Of a stretch of 46,053 bases of DNA, positions 32,341 to 39,627 are shown piece after piece. The stretch's first letter is position 1; each line of letters begins with the position of its first letter. The DNA lies in assembly GCF_003143935.1 (NCBI RefSeq), contig NZ_QFRX01000001.1:8287063-8333115 (forward strand). The letters run 5' to 3'. The DNA comes from Streptomyces sp. Act143 (GTDB lineage Bacteria > Actinomycetota > Actinomycetes > Streptomycetales > Streptomycetaceae). A program made the position numbers and the translations under genes. Under the pieces are notes generated by a model that worked only from the letters and a program-made list of their open reading frames with translations, made no database searches and had not been told where the DNA came from.

Positions 32341-33642
32341 CTAGAAGGCCGGGACCGGCTGCTTGTCGTCGGCGCCGCCGGTGGGCTGCTCCGGCAGGCC
32401 CTCGGGAAGCGGTTCGGTGACGCCGAGCTGCGTGGCGTCCGGGCCGCGCACGGCGAAGCGGGTGATCAATGTCCAGTTCGTCACCGCGAGGCCCACGAAG
32501 ATGGTGATGAACACCGTGCAGGACACGATCAACGAGGCCCTGCTGACGTGGGACAGGGCGTCCTCGACGGTCAGGTGGCCGTAGACGATCCAGGGCTGCC
32601 GGCCCACTTCACGCACCACCCAGCCGGCCACGGAGGCGAGGAAGGCGAACGGGATCACCGCCACCATCAGCCAGGCCATGGGACGCCAGCGGACCAGCCG
32701 GTCCTTCCACAGCAGGAACACGGCGACGAAGGTGATCGTCGAGATCGTGTTGCCGAGGAGCGTCATCACGTTCATCGACAGATGGATCCAGCCCTGCGGG
32801 GGCACGTAGTCGCCGGGCCCGAACTGCTCCACCAGCCGCCGCTGCACCTCGGCGACGCCGGAGTTCTCCAGCACGGCGTTCTTCATCGGCTGCGTCCGCT
32901 CGATGATCGGACGCTGCAACTCACCCACCACGACCACGAAGAACGAGGCGAGCATCGCCACCCACGTCCCCAGCCGCAGCGAGGAGCGGAACAGCTCCGT
33001 CTCCTTCGTTCCCCGAAGGAAGTGGAAGCAGCTGACCCCGGCGACGAACAGACCGCCCGTCGTCAGCGCGGCCAGCACGATGTGACCGAGGGCGGTCAGC
33101 GACATCTCGTTGGTCAGCAGCGCCCCGAAGTCGGTCAAGTAGGCGACACCGCCGCGCACTTCGTAGCCGACCGGGTGCTGCATGAAGCCGTTGGCGATCA
33201 GGATCCAGTACGCGGAGGCGTACGCGGTCAGGGCGACCAGCCAGATCAGCGTGACGTGCACGCCGCGCCGCAGCCGCCCCCAGCCGAAGATCCACATGCC
33301 GAGGAACGTGGACTCGGCGAAGAACGCGATGAGCGTCTCCAGCGCCAGGGGCGCGCCGAAGACGTTCCCGGCGAACTTGCTCAGTCCGCTCCAGCTCAAC
33401 CCGAACTGGAACTCCATGACGAGGCCGGTGACGATACCGACCGCGTAGTTGATGACGTAGAGCTGTCCCCAGAAGCGCGTCATGCGCTCCCGGACAGCCT
33501 TCTTGGCGGGGTCACGGGTGTAGGCGGCCCTGGTGTGCATGAACGCCACCAGGGGGACGAGCCCCATGGTGAGGATCACGAACAGCCAGTGGATGCCGGT
33601 CGTGGCCGCGAACTGGAGTCGGGCCAGCTCCGCAGCGCTCAT
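32341..33642 (-). CDS. cydA: Cytochrome bd quinol oxidase subunit I
   Basis: 433 aa. Haem ligand His18 (GIHWLFV), the second His in LGHIVLA, the GRQPWIVYGHL quinol-site motif and GWIHLSMN are present. It oxidises menaquinol, and reduces O2 to water with high affinity, without bc1. The short Q-loop is that of the S-type. First gene of cydABDC. The ATG has GGAAGG 8 bp upstream; the longer upstream frame is not used. In a naphthoquinone locus, a second terminal oxidase could keep respiration going when the product blocks or drains the bc1-aa3 branch; that is inference. Confidence 0.94.
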   Translation of the reverse strand: MSAAELARLQFAATTGIHWLFVILTMGLVPLVAFMHTRAAYTRDPAKKAVRERMTRFWGQLYVINYAVGIVTGLVMEFQFGLSWSGLSKFAGNVFGAPLALETLIAFFAESTFLGMWIFGWGRLRRGVHVTLIWLVALTAYASAYWILIANGFMQHPVGYEVRGGVAYLTDFGALLTNEMSLTALGHIVLAALTTGGLFVAGVSCFHFLRGTKETELFRSSLRLGTWVAMLASFFVVVVGELQRPIIERTQPMKNAVLENSGVAEVQRRLVEQFGPGDYVPPQGWIHLSMNVMTLLGNTISTITFVAVFLLWKDRLVRWRPMAWLMVAVIPFAFLASVAGWVVREVGRQPWIVYGHLTVEDALSHVSRASLIVSCTVFITIFVGLAVTNWTLITRFAVRGPDATQLGVTEPLPEGLPEQPTGGADDKQPVPAF

Positions 33643-33840
33643 GGTGCGACCTTCCTGAGGGAGGGCGGCGGGAGAAGGACAGAAGTGCGGGGCCCTCGCG
33701 TCGCGTGTACAGGAACCGGGCGGTGAAGCCCGCCACCTGTGCGGTGGCCCCGGAAAGACGGTAGAGAACAACACTCATGCATTTCCAAGACCGGTTTTGC
33801 CATGTGACGATGCCTCGACAGTTATAGGTGAAGGTGGACC
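33643..33840. other. Divergent region between cydA and the LysR gene
   Basis: 198 bp shared by both promoters. LysR regulators usually act on such divergent regions, so binding near 33780-33830 is expected, but I see no clean T-N11-A dyad and no GTCACA-N16-TGTC motif in either direction. Confidence 0.5.
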
Positions 33841-34758
33841 GTGGATCTGCTGCAGTTGCGTTACTTCCAGACCGTCGCCCGTTTCGAGCACATGAGCCGC
33901 GCCGCGGAGGAACTGGGCATCGCTCAACCCTCTCTCAGCCGCACTATCGCCCGCCTTGAGGCCGAGTTGGGTTCCCCGCTCTTCGAGCGCCACGGACGGG
34001 GCATCAAGCTCAACGCCAGCGGCACGATGTTCCTGCGGCACGTCGACCGCTCCCTCAGCGAGCTCGACGACGGCGTCAGAGCCGTCCGCGAGGCCGGTGA
34101 CCTGGGCCTGGGCCGGGTCGGCATCGCCTGCGAGACCCTGCTGACCATCACCACCGTCCTCGGCAGCTTCCGCCTGGCCCAGCCCCGCGCCGACATCCGT
34201 CTCTACCAGTCCGACGCCGAGGAGATGGAGCGCCAACTACGCGTCGGCGAGGTCGACTTCTGTGTCGCCTCCCAGCGGCTCGACGACCCCCACCTGGACT
34301 CCCTCGAACTCACCCGGGAAGAGGTCCTGCTGGCCGTCCCCCGAGGCCACCGGCTGGACGGACGCGACCGCGTGACGATCCCCGAGATCGCCGACGAGCC
34401 CTTCGTCACCACCCGCAAGAACCACTGGCAACGCACCCTGCTGGACCGCCTGTTCGCCGCCGAGGGCCGCACCCCGGTGATCTCCTGCGAGGGCGACGAA
34501 CCCGCCGCCAGCCAGGTCCTCATCAGCGCGGGCCTCGGCATCGGCCTCATCCCCGCCATGTCCCGCCAGGCCGGCACCGACACCCGCGTCCCCGTCTCCT
34601 GGGTCCACCTGGACGCCCCCGCCTGCCACCGCGTCCTCACCCTGGTCTGGCGCCGCGACGCCTACCTCTCCGAAGCGGCCCTGAAATTCCGCGAGTTCAT
34701 CACGTCCCGCCCCTTCATGACCCACCGCCTGCCGGACCCGCGCCAAGCCAAGTCCTAG
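33841..34758 (+). CDS. LysR-family transcriptional regulator
   Basis: 305 aa. N-terminal winged helix-turn-helix about 1-60 (LRYFQTVARFEHMSRAAEEL, IAQPSLSRTIARLEAELGSPLFER), effector-binding domain about 90-295. GTG start with GAAGGTGG upstream. Divergent from cydA, so it probably controls the cytochrome bd operon, in response to an unknown small ligand. The C-terminal sequence ends near a CGCCAAG element at 34741 that overlaps the coding region. Confidence 0.9.
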   Translation: MDLLQLRYFQTVARFEHMSRAAEELGIAQPSLSRTIARLEAELGSPLFERHGRGIKLNASGTMFLRHVDRSLSELDDGVRAVREAGDLGLGRVGIACETLLTITTVLGSFRLAQPRADIRLYQSDAEEMERQLRVGEVDFCVASQRLDDPHLDSLELTREEVLLAVPRGHRLDGRDRVTIPEIADEPFVTTRKNHWQRTLLDRLFAAEGRTPVISCEGDEPAASQVLISAGLGIGLIPAMSRQAGTDTRVPVSWVHLDAPACHRVLTLVWRRDAYLSEAALKFREFITSRPFMTHRLPDPRQAKS

Positions 34759-34790
34759 GATCTGTCGAGCGGTTCTCAAGCGGAACTGGA

Positions 34791-34799
34791 CTTGGCGCC
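34791..34799. promoter_or_regulatory. Single CTTGGCGCC element before the ferredoxin gene
   Basis: One copy of the 9-mer that occurs as an 11-bp pair before the ScyD-like gene and, inverted, before the FAD hydroxylase. No good second copy at 11 bp, although GCGGTTC (34769) and GCGGAAC (34780) stand at 11-bp steps upstream. Weak candidate. Confidence 0.3.
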
Positions 34800-35011
34800 G
34801 CCACAGTCCTCTGGTACGTTCACTGCCCTTCCCCGCCCCGGCACCGGACCGTTTCGACGGCCCCGCCCGGCGGCGAGCAGAAGAGCCGGAGAGGTGTCGC
34901 GTCCCCACCGACTCTCAAGCGATCCTCCACGCCTCTTCACCGGCCGCTCCACCGGAACGGGTAACGCACCGCACCCCGCACGCGGCGGCCAAGCGCTCCA
35001 GAGGGGTCCAC

Positions 35012-35335
35012 ATGCCCAAGATCACGTACGTCTCCGCCCGCGGCACCGAGCGCACCCTCGACGTCCCCGTCGGCACCAGCGTCATGCGCGCAGCCGAACT
35101 CAACGACGTCGAGGGCATCGTCGCCCAGTGCGGCGGCAACATGCAGTGCGCGACCTGCCACGTCTACGTCGACGAGACCACCCTCGACAAACCGGAACCG
35201 GCCCACCCCGACGAGAACTACATGCTCGACTACACCGTCTGCCCCCGCCGCCCCAACAGCCGCCTCAGCTGCCGGCTGAAGGTCACCGAGGCGATGGACG
35301 GCCTGATCGTGCACACCCCCGAACGCCAGAACTGA
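35012..35335 (+). CDS. Adrenodoxin-type [2Fe-2S] ferredoxin
   Basis: 107 aa with Cys40, Cys46, Cys49 (QCGGNMQCATCHV) and Cys87 (LSCRLKV), the C-x5-C-x2-C...C pattern of bacterial adrenodoxins and putidaredoxins, followed by the usual acidic patch. Electron donor for a P450 or Rieske-type oxygenase; no P450 is encoded in this window, so its partner is elsewhere or unusual. GAGGGG precedes the ATG. 95 bp upstream of the second prenyltransferase gene, likely co-transcribed with it. Confidence 0.93.
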   Translation: MPKITYVSARGTERTLDVPVGTSVMRAAELNDVEGIVAQCGGNMQCATCHVYVDETTLDKPEPAHPDENYMLDYTVCPRRPNSRLSCRLKVTEAMDGLIVHTPERQN

Positions 35336-35430
35336 CGCCCGAGCCGGAACCGACTCGCCCTCCAGCCCCGGCCGAGGTGCGGAACGGAAACTGCGGAGGA
35401 CCACCGTTCCAGCACACACCTGGGGGCCTG

Positions 35431-36336
35431 ATGACGTCCGGAGAAGCCGGCATAAACCGCCTGTACGCGGCCGTGGAAGAGGCGGCGGGCCTGCTGGGCG
35501 TGGCGTGCTCACGCGACGCCATGTGGCCGGCCCTGACCGCGTTCCAGGACGTCCTCACCGACGGCAGCGTCGTCTTCAACATGGTGACCATGGGCGGACA
35601 CATCGGAGACCTGTCCTTCGACTTCACAGTGCCCCCCAGCGTCGGCGACCCCTACACACGTGCCCTCGCCCACGGCCTGGTCGACGAGACGGACCACCCC
35701 ATCCGCACCCTCTTCGCGGACATCCAGGAACGGTTCCCGATCCAGTCGTACGGCGTCGACCACCGCATATCCGGCAGCTTCAACAAGGCGTACGTCTTCT
35801 TCCCGCTGACCGACCTCCAGGACCCGGCCCGGCTCGCCGACGCCGTCCCGTCCATCCCGGGCGGCCTGTCCGAGCACGTGCGCACCCTCGCCGACCACGG
35901 CCTGGCCAACAAGGTGTCCGCCATCGCGATCGACTACGCGCGCCGCACCTGGAACCTCTACTTCAACGGCCTCTCCCCCGAGCACGTCAGCCGCGAGGCG
36001 GCCCGGTCCCTGATCCGCGAGTTCGGTCTCCCCGAGCCCAGCGAGCAGCTCCTGTCCTTCATCGAGACCTCGTCGGCGCTGTACCCGACCTTCGGCTGGG
36101 ACTCCAGCAAGGTCGAGCGAATCAGCTTCTCCACCCGCACCACCGACCCGACGGCGCTGCCCGCCCGGATCGAGCCGAAGCTCGGCGAGTTCGCCGCCAA
36201 CGCCCCGTACACGTACGACGGCGACCGCGTCCTCGTCTACGCCGGCGCCCTGTCGCCCAGCGAGGAGTACTACAAGCTGGCGACCTACCACCAGCTGGCC
36301 TCCGCGGCCCACGACCGCATCCGGTCCGCCGGCTGA
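35431..36336 (+). CDS. Second NphB-type aromatic prenyltransferase (ABBA fold)
   Basis: 301 aa. It shares the family skeleton with the NphB gene at 8.1-9.0 kb: VEEAAGLLGVACSRD, FQDVLTDGSVVFNM, RISGSFNKAYVFFP, IDYARRTWNLYF, LYPTFGWDSSKVERI and LSPSEEYYKLATYH, while differing clearly in many positions, so it is a diverged paralogue and not a recent copy. Expected to prenylate an aromatic acceptor from a prenyl diphosphate without Asp-rich motifs. The ATG at 35431 has GGGGG upstream. With NphB it suggests either a second prenylation, another ring position or a different acceptor or donor. Confidence 0.92.
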   Translation: MTSGEAGINRLYAAVEEAAGLLGVACSRDAMWPALTAFQDVLTDGSVVFNMVTMGGHIGDLSFDFTVPPSVGDPYTRALAHGLVDETDHPIRTLFADIQERFPIQSYGVDHRISGSFNKAYVFFPLTDLQDPARLADAVPSIPGGLSEHVRTLADHGLANKVSAIAIDYARRTWNLYFNGLSPEHVSREAARSLIREFGLPEPSEQLLSFIETSSALYPTFGWDSSKVERISFSTRTTDPTALPARIEPKLGEFAANAPYTYDGDRVLVYAGALSPSEEYYKLATYHQLASAAHDRIRSAG

Positions 36337-36399
36337 CCGCACCGCCACGTCAGGCGCCGGGTGACATTCCAGTCGCCCGGCGCCGCACCATGTGCCCGG

Positions 36400-36888
36400 C
36401 TACGCCGCCAGGACCGGCACCCCGGCCTTCGCCGGCCGCGTCATCAGCCCCGCGCTCCGGGAGCGCCGCCCGGCGAAGACGTAGAGCCGCAGCACGAGGA
36501 ACCGGCCGATCCCGGCGAGCCCGGAGGCGCCGAGGTAGACGATCTGCTCGGTCAGCAGGCCGGGTTGGCTCTGCGCCAGATGCAGCACGAACACGGCGAG
36601 GCTGGTCGCGAGATAGGCCACCCCGGCCGACCCGGCGGACTGCCAGTGCTCACGCCACCCGGCACCCCCCTTCTTCCCGAAGGTGTGGCGGGCGTGGAGC
36701 TCGGTGCACAGCACCGTGGAGACGACAGTGACGACGGCGTTGGACAACCCCCAGGGCACCACCATGGCCAGCACCGCGACGGCGAAGCTGCTGACCACGC
36801 CGACACCCCCGCCGAACACCACGAACCGCACGAACGAGGCGACGGGCCCGGGCGAGACCGAGGGCTCGTCCGAAGACTGCGGCTTCAT
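36400..36888 (-). CDS. GtrA-like membrane protein
   Basis: 162 aa, four predicted membrane helices (VASFVRFVVFGGGVGVVSS, GLSNAVVTVVSTVLCTEL, SAGVAYLATSLAVFVLHL, IVYLGASGLAGIGRFLVL), with the loop LHARHTFGKKGG. GtrA-like proteins are small inner-membrane proteins linked to polyprenyl-sugar flipping, with unclear roles. I chose the second ATG (GGGGGAGG 8 bp upstream); the first ATG at 36906 is possible. An ECF41-type promoter on the same strand about 200 bp upstream may place it in the sigma regulon. Confidence 0.8.
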   Translation of the reverse strand: MKPQSSDEPSVSPGPVASFVRFVVFGGGVGVVSSFAVAVLAMVVPWGLSNAVVTVVSTVLCTELHARHTFGKKGGAGWREHWQSAGSAGVAYLATSLAVFVLHLAQSQPGLLTEQIVYLGASGLAGIGRFLVLRLYVFAGRRSRSAGLMTRPAKAGVPVLAA

Positions 36889-36909
36889 GGCTTGGTCCTC
36901 CCCCATATG

Positions 36910-37080
36910 CCGTTTCCTGACAGAGAAAACGCTACGTTGCGTTTCTGTCTACAGCAACAGAATATTTGCGAATCTCCCTCAAAGCTCCAGCTAGAAGCGA
37001 GATATCGTTGCAACGGATAAGCATTCAACGCAACGAAAATCCGAAATGCAGTTGCAATGAATGCCACTGAACGCTACGCG
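36910..37080. promoter_or_regulatory. AT-richer region with repeated GTTGC/GCAAC elements
   Basis: Clearly lower GC than its surroundings. AACGCAACG occurs at about 37028 and, inverted (CGTTGCGTT), at about 36934; CGTTGCAACG near 37010 and AGTTGCAAT near 37050 are related. Likely operators for a repressor of the GtrA-like gene, or a remnant of acquired DNA at the cluster edge. Also serves as leader between the ECF-type promoter and the gene. Confidence 0.45.
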
Positions 37081-37118
37081 TGACGACTCGGCGCCGGTAC
37101 TGGTGTGCTCACTGCACT

Positions 37119-37144
37119 GACAGCTGCGCCGACGGAAATGTGAC
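37119..37144 (-). promoter_or_regulatory. ECF41-type promoter, leftward, upstream of the GtrA-like gene
   Basis: On the reverse strand GTCACA (37144-37139), 16-bp spacer, TGTC (37122-37119). It gives a leader of about 200 nt before the GtrA-like gene. The spacing is identical to the other five copies, but the downstream bases differ, so this is the least certain member. Confidence 0.45.
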
Positions 37145-37184
37145 AGGCCTGCCCGAGACGGCACCTACTAGGTACCATCGCGGT

Positions 37185-37430
37185 ATGCCGTCACTGAATG
37201 TGTCCTTCACCGACGAGGAGCTCGAAGGCGTGCGCGCCGCCGCGGCCGCCGAGGGCAAGAGCCTCAAGCAGTACCTGCACGACCTCGGGGTCCGCGAGAT
37301 GCAGCGCAAGCGGTTCGTCGCGGGTGCCGGCGCGTGGGCCGAGCGGCTGCGCGCGGAGTTCGACGAGGCGTTTCCCGACGAGGTGCCGCCGTCCGAACGT
37401 GCGGGCGGGGACGGGGCCGCGGCCGCCTGA
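37185..37430 (+). CDS. Ribbon-helix-helix-type antitoxin
   Basis: 81 aa. N-terminal MPSLNVSFTDEELEGVRAAA and KSLKQYLHDL are the beta strand and helices of an RHH-like DNA-binding domain; the C-terminal half (AERLRAEFDEAFPDEVPP) is the acidic toxin-binding tail. The A of its stop codon is shared with the toxin start (TGATG). It neutralises the Doc-like toxin and represses the pair. The ribosome binding site is weak. Confidence 0.75.
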   Translation: MPSLNVSFTDEELEGVRAAAAAEGKSLKQYLHDLGVREMQRKRFVAGAGAWAERLRAEFDEAFPDEVPPSERAGGDGAAAA

Positions 37431-37807
37431 TGCACCTGTACGTCGACGTCTCCTGGCTCCTCGATGTCCAGGAGGCCGCCCTCGGCACCGACGACATGTC
37501 GGTCGCGGACTACTCAGCCCTGGTCGCCGCAGTCGCGCGGCACAAGACCAAGCTGCCCAGCCTCCAGGCCGCCGACCCGGACGCGGCCTGGCGGGCCGCC
37601 GCGCTCATGCACACCATCGTGCGCCTGGAGCCGCTCCCGCACCGCAACAGCCTGTTCGCCGCGTTCGTCGCGGCCCAGTACATGGACCAGTCCGGGGAAG
37701 GCATCGACCCGCCCTACGGTGCCCTGTCGGATCTCGTACGCAAGATCCGCGACTCCGCGCTGCGGGTCCCCGCCGTCGCCGACCAACTGCGCGCCTGGCG
37801 ACTCTGA
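37430..37807 (+). CDS. Doc/Fic-type toxin with degenerate Fic motif
   Basis: 125 aa, size of Doc. ALMHTIVRLEPLPHRNSLFAAFVAAQYMD aligns with the Doc segment that contains HPFxDGNKR, but the catalytic His is replaced by Glu (LEPLPHRN) and the GNKR by RNSL. Only the Asn of the motif is kept. Doc phosphorylates EF-Tu; a protein lacking the His may be inactive or use another mechanism. Coupled to the antitoxin gene. Streptomycete homologues are annotated as Fic-family toxins with the same drift, as far as I recall. Confidence 0.7.
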   Translation: MHLYVDVSWLLDVQEAALGTDDMSVADYSALVAAVARHKTKLPSLQAADPDAAWRAAALMHTIVRLEPLPHRNSLFAAFVAAQYMDQSGEGIDPPYGALSDLVRKIRDSALRVPAVADQLRAWRL

Positions 37808-37825
37808 GGCGGGCGGCCGCCTCAG
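37804..37825 (+). terminator. Hairpin at the toxin stop codon
   Basis: CTGAGGCGG-GCGG-CCGCCTCAG, a 9-bp perfect stem that includes the TGA of the toxin gene. There is no T-tract. It separates the toxin from the convergent transposase. Confidence 0.6.
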
Positions 37826-37846
37826 AAGCTGTGTCAGAACCGGTGA

Positions 37847-38740
37847 TCAGTGACGTTCTGCTTTCACCGGCTCGACGGGGTGCGGTGAACTGCGGGGTGG
37901 TCGGGGAGGGCGGGTGAGGCGGCGGACCATGAGGGTGATGAAGGTCCAGGTGAGGTGGGCCTCGCTGTGGGAGATGAGCCGCTCGTAGTCCCGGACGTTT
38001 CTTCTGGCTCTCATGATCCACGAGATGGCCCGCTCGACTCGCCACCGCTTGGCGAGGACGGCGAAGCCGTCCTGGTCCTTGCGGCGGGGCACCGCCTTGA
38101 GGGTGATGCCGAGGAAGGAGCGGGACCAGTCGACGAGGGTCCCGCCGTAGGCGGAGTCGGCCCAGGCGACGGCGAGTTCGGGATGGGTCAGGCGCAGGCG
38201 GAAGAGCTGGTCGCGGGCGGGGACGCTGTCGTGCGGCGAGGCTTTGGTCACCATGACGGCCAGTGGCATGCCGCGCATGTCTACGGCCAGGTGCCGCTTC
38301 CTGCCATTGATCAACTTTCCGCCGTCGAAGCCGCGGGTGTCCTGGCCCACCGTCTCGGCGCCCTTGACCGACTGGGAGTCCAGGATCACCGCGACGGTGC
38401 GCGGGTTGATTCCGTCGTGGACGCTGACCTGTTCGTGCAGCTCAGCGTGGATACGGGCCAGGTCCCCGCTCGCCCGCCACCTTTGAAAGAATCCGTAGAC
38501 CGTGCGCCAGGGGATGCCGAAGTCGACGGGAACGGCCCGCCACTTCACGCCGTTGTCGTTGACGTAGCGGATGGCGTCGACGATGTTCCGGCGCGGATGG
38601 GCCTCCGGGCGCCCGCCTGTGGGCAACTCGCAGGCCGGGACGGGCAGCAGCGGTTCGAGGACAGCCCATTCGGCGTCCGTGGTGTCGCTGGGGTAGTGCC
38701 GCTCACGCACGGTGCCTTGCTCGGTATGGATGCAGGTCAT
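37847..38740 (-). CDS. IS5-family DDE transposase
   Basis: 297 aa. The catalytic Asp is in VILDSQSVKGAET, the second Asp in VAWADSAYGGTL, and Glu in the IS5 C1 signature WRVERAISWIMRARRNVRDYER (contains R(3)E(6)R). The N-terminal PLLPVPACELPTGGRP is typical of the family. The frame is complete. The start ATG overlaps the stop of the RacP-like gene (ATGA), unusual for an insertion sequence, and I cannot find matching terminal inverted repeats on either side. Either the ends have decayed or the transposase has been joined to the RacP operon. Confidence 0.9.
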   Translation of the reverse strand: MTCIHTEQGTVRERHYPSDTTDAEWAVLEPLLPVPACELPTGGRPEAHPRRNIVDAIRYVNDNGVKWRAVPVDFGIPWRTVYGFFQRWRASGDLARIHAELHEQVSVHDGINPRTVAVILDSQSVKGAETVGQDTRGFDGGKLINGRKRHLAVDMRGMPLAVMVTKASPHDSVPARDQLFRLRLTHPELAVAWADSAYGGTLVDWSRSFLGITLKAVPRRKDQDGFAVLAKRWRVERAISWIMRARRNVRDYERLISHSEAHLTWTFITLMVRRLTRPPRPPRSSPHPVEPVKAERH

Positions 38741-39156
38741 GGCCGTTCCATGCGGGATAGGACTTCGAGGGTGGCTCTGATGCCGCCGAGCTGGTCGAGG
38801 ATCAGGCGGGCCCACTCGTCCTTCGGGGTGCGTTTGGTGTGCGGGGCGACGATCCCCTCGATGAAGTTCGTCATCCGGTGCAGCTCGGCGTCAAAGACTG
38901 CCTGTTCGTAAGCGATCCACACGTCCGGGTCCTCGGACAGCTGGAACCCGTCGCGGCGGTTGTGGGTCACCGGCGGCAGCCCGTCCTTGACCGCGTTCTT
39001 GCGCAAGAACCGGATCCCTGTCCAGACTTGTGCCGGACTCCGTTTGGTGGCTTTGGCCAGCTGTTTCGAGTGCAGTCCCGCGGGCCGTGCTTCTTCCAGG
39101 GCTTTGCGTATCGCTTCGGCATGAACATGAGCGGGATGCCCCGCCCGCCGTTTCAT
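38737..39156 (-). CDS. RacP-like DNA-binding protein
   Basis: 139 aa. Resembles the streptomycete RacP family: an N-terminal helix-turn-helix-like region (LHSKQLAKATKRSPAQVWTG), then DGFQLSEDPDVWIAYEQAVF and a C-terminal ARLILDQLGGIRATLEVLSRM. Function unknown; the family is often carried by integrated elements next to DUF6192 (RacO-type) genes, one of which lies at 44 kb. Two bases separate it from the preceding gene and it overlaps the transposase start. Confidence 0.65.
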   Translation of the reverse strand: MKRRAGHPAHVHAEAIRKALEEARPAGLHSKQLAKATKRSPAQVWTGIRFLRKNAVKDGLPPVTHNRRDGFQLSEDPDVWIAYEQAVFDAELHRMTNFIEGIVAPHTKRTPKDEWARLILDQLGGIRATLEVLSRMERP

Positions 39157-39158
39157 GG

Positions 39159-39557
39159 CTACTGGCCCCGCAGGAGCTCGGCCAGGGCTTCATCCAGGTC
39201 CACCTTGCCGGTGGCCACGGCGGTCTCGATCCAGTCCGCGGTGGCCCTGATCTTCTCCACCTGCCGTGTGACCAGGGCGAGCTGGGACTCGGAGAACTCC
39301 CGGCCGCGCAGCTTCGGCACCAGCCGGCTTGCGCCGGCCACGAAGCCCTGGCAGACGCCGATCAGGTCGGTGAACTCCATGGCCCGGCGGAACCCGCGCA
39401 CGATCGCGACGGGATCGATGACACCGTCATCCTCGGCGTCGTTCTCCTCCCACCACTCCTCCTCATCGCCTTCCTCGACGAGATCAGCCTGGTCGAACTG
39501 GGCCTGGTTGACCTGCTCACGGGCCTGCTGCCTGTTGACCGGACTAGCAGAAGACAC
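39159..39557 (-). CDS. Hypothetical protein with acidic N-terminal segment
   Basis: 132 aa from the GTG chosen here. An acidic stretch (DLVEEGDEEEWWEENDAEDD) precedes a helical domain (DPVAIVRGFRRAMEFTDLIG, LVTRQVEKIRATADWIETAV, LDEALAELLRGQ). No family recognised. First gene of the three-gene unit with RacP-like and transposase. The start is uncertain: an in-frame ATG at 39629 would overlap the divergent recombinase start codon. Confidence 0.55.
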   Translation of the reverse strand: MSSASPVNRQQAREQVNQAQFDQADLVEEGDEEEWWEENDAEDDGVIDPVAIVRGFRRAMEFTDLIGVCQGFVAGASRLVPKLRGREFSESQLALVTRQVEKIRATADWIETAVATGKVDLDEALAELLRGQ

Positions 39558-39627
39558 GCCGACGATGGAGAGGAGTCGATCTCTGCCTGGGCGATAGACC
39601 TCGTGCAGCTCGAAGTGAGGAGGCTGC

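Noticed and set aside
33800..33822. TGTGAC near GACAG upstream of the LysR gene
   Set aside because: The half sites are in the wrong order and at the wrong distance for the GTCACA-N16-TGTC pattern.
37826..37846. Possible left inverted repeat of the IS5-type element (CAGAAGCTGTGTCAGAACC)
   Set aside because: No matching inverted copy found upstream of the transposase or further right, so the element borders cannot be defined.
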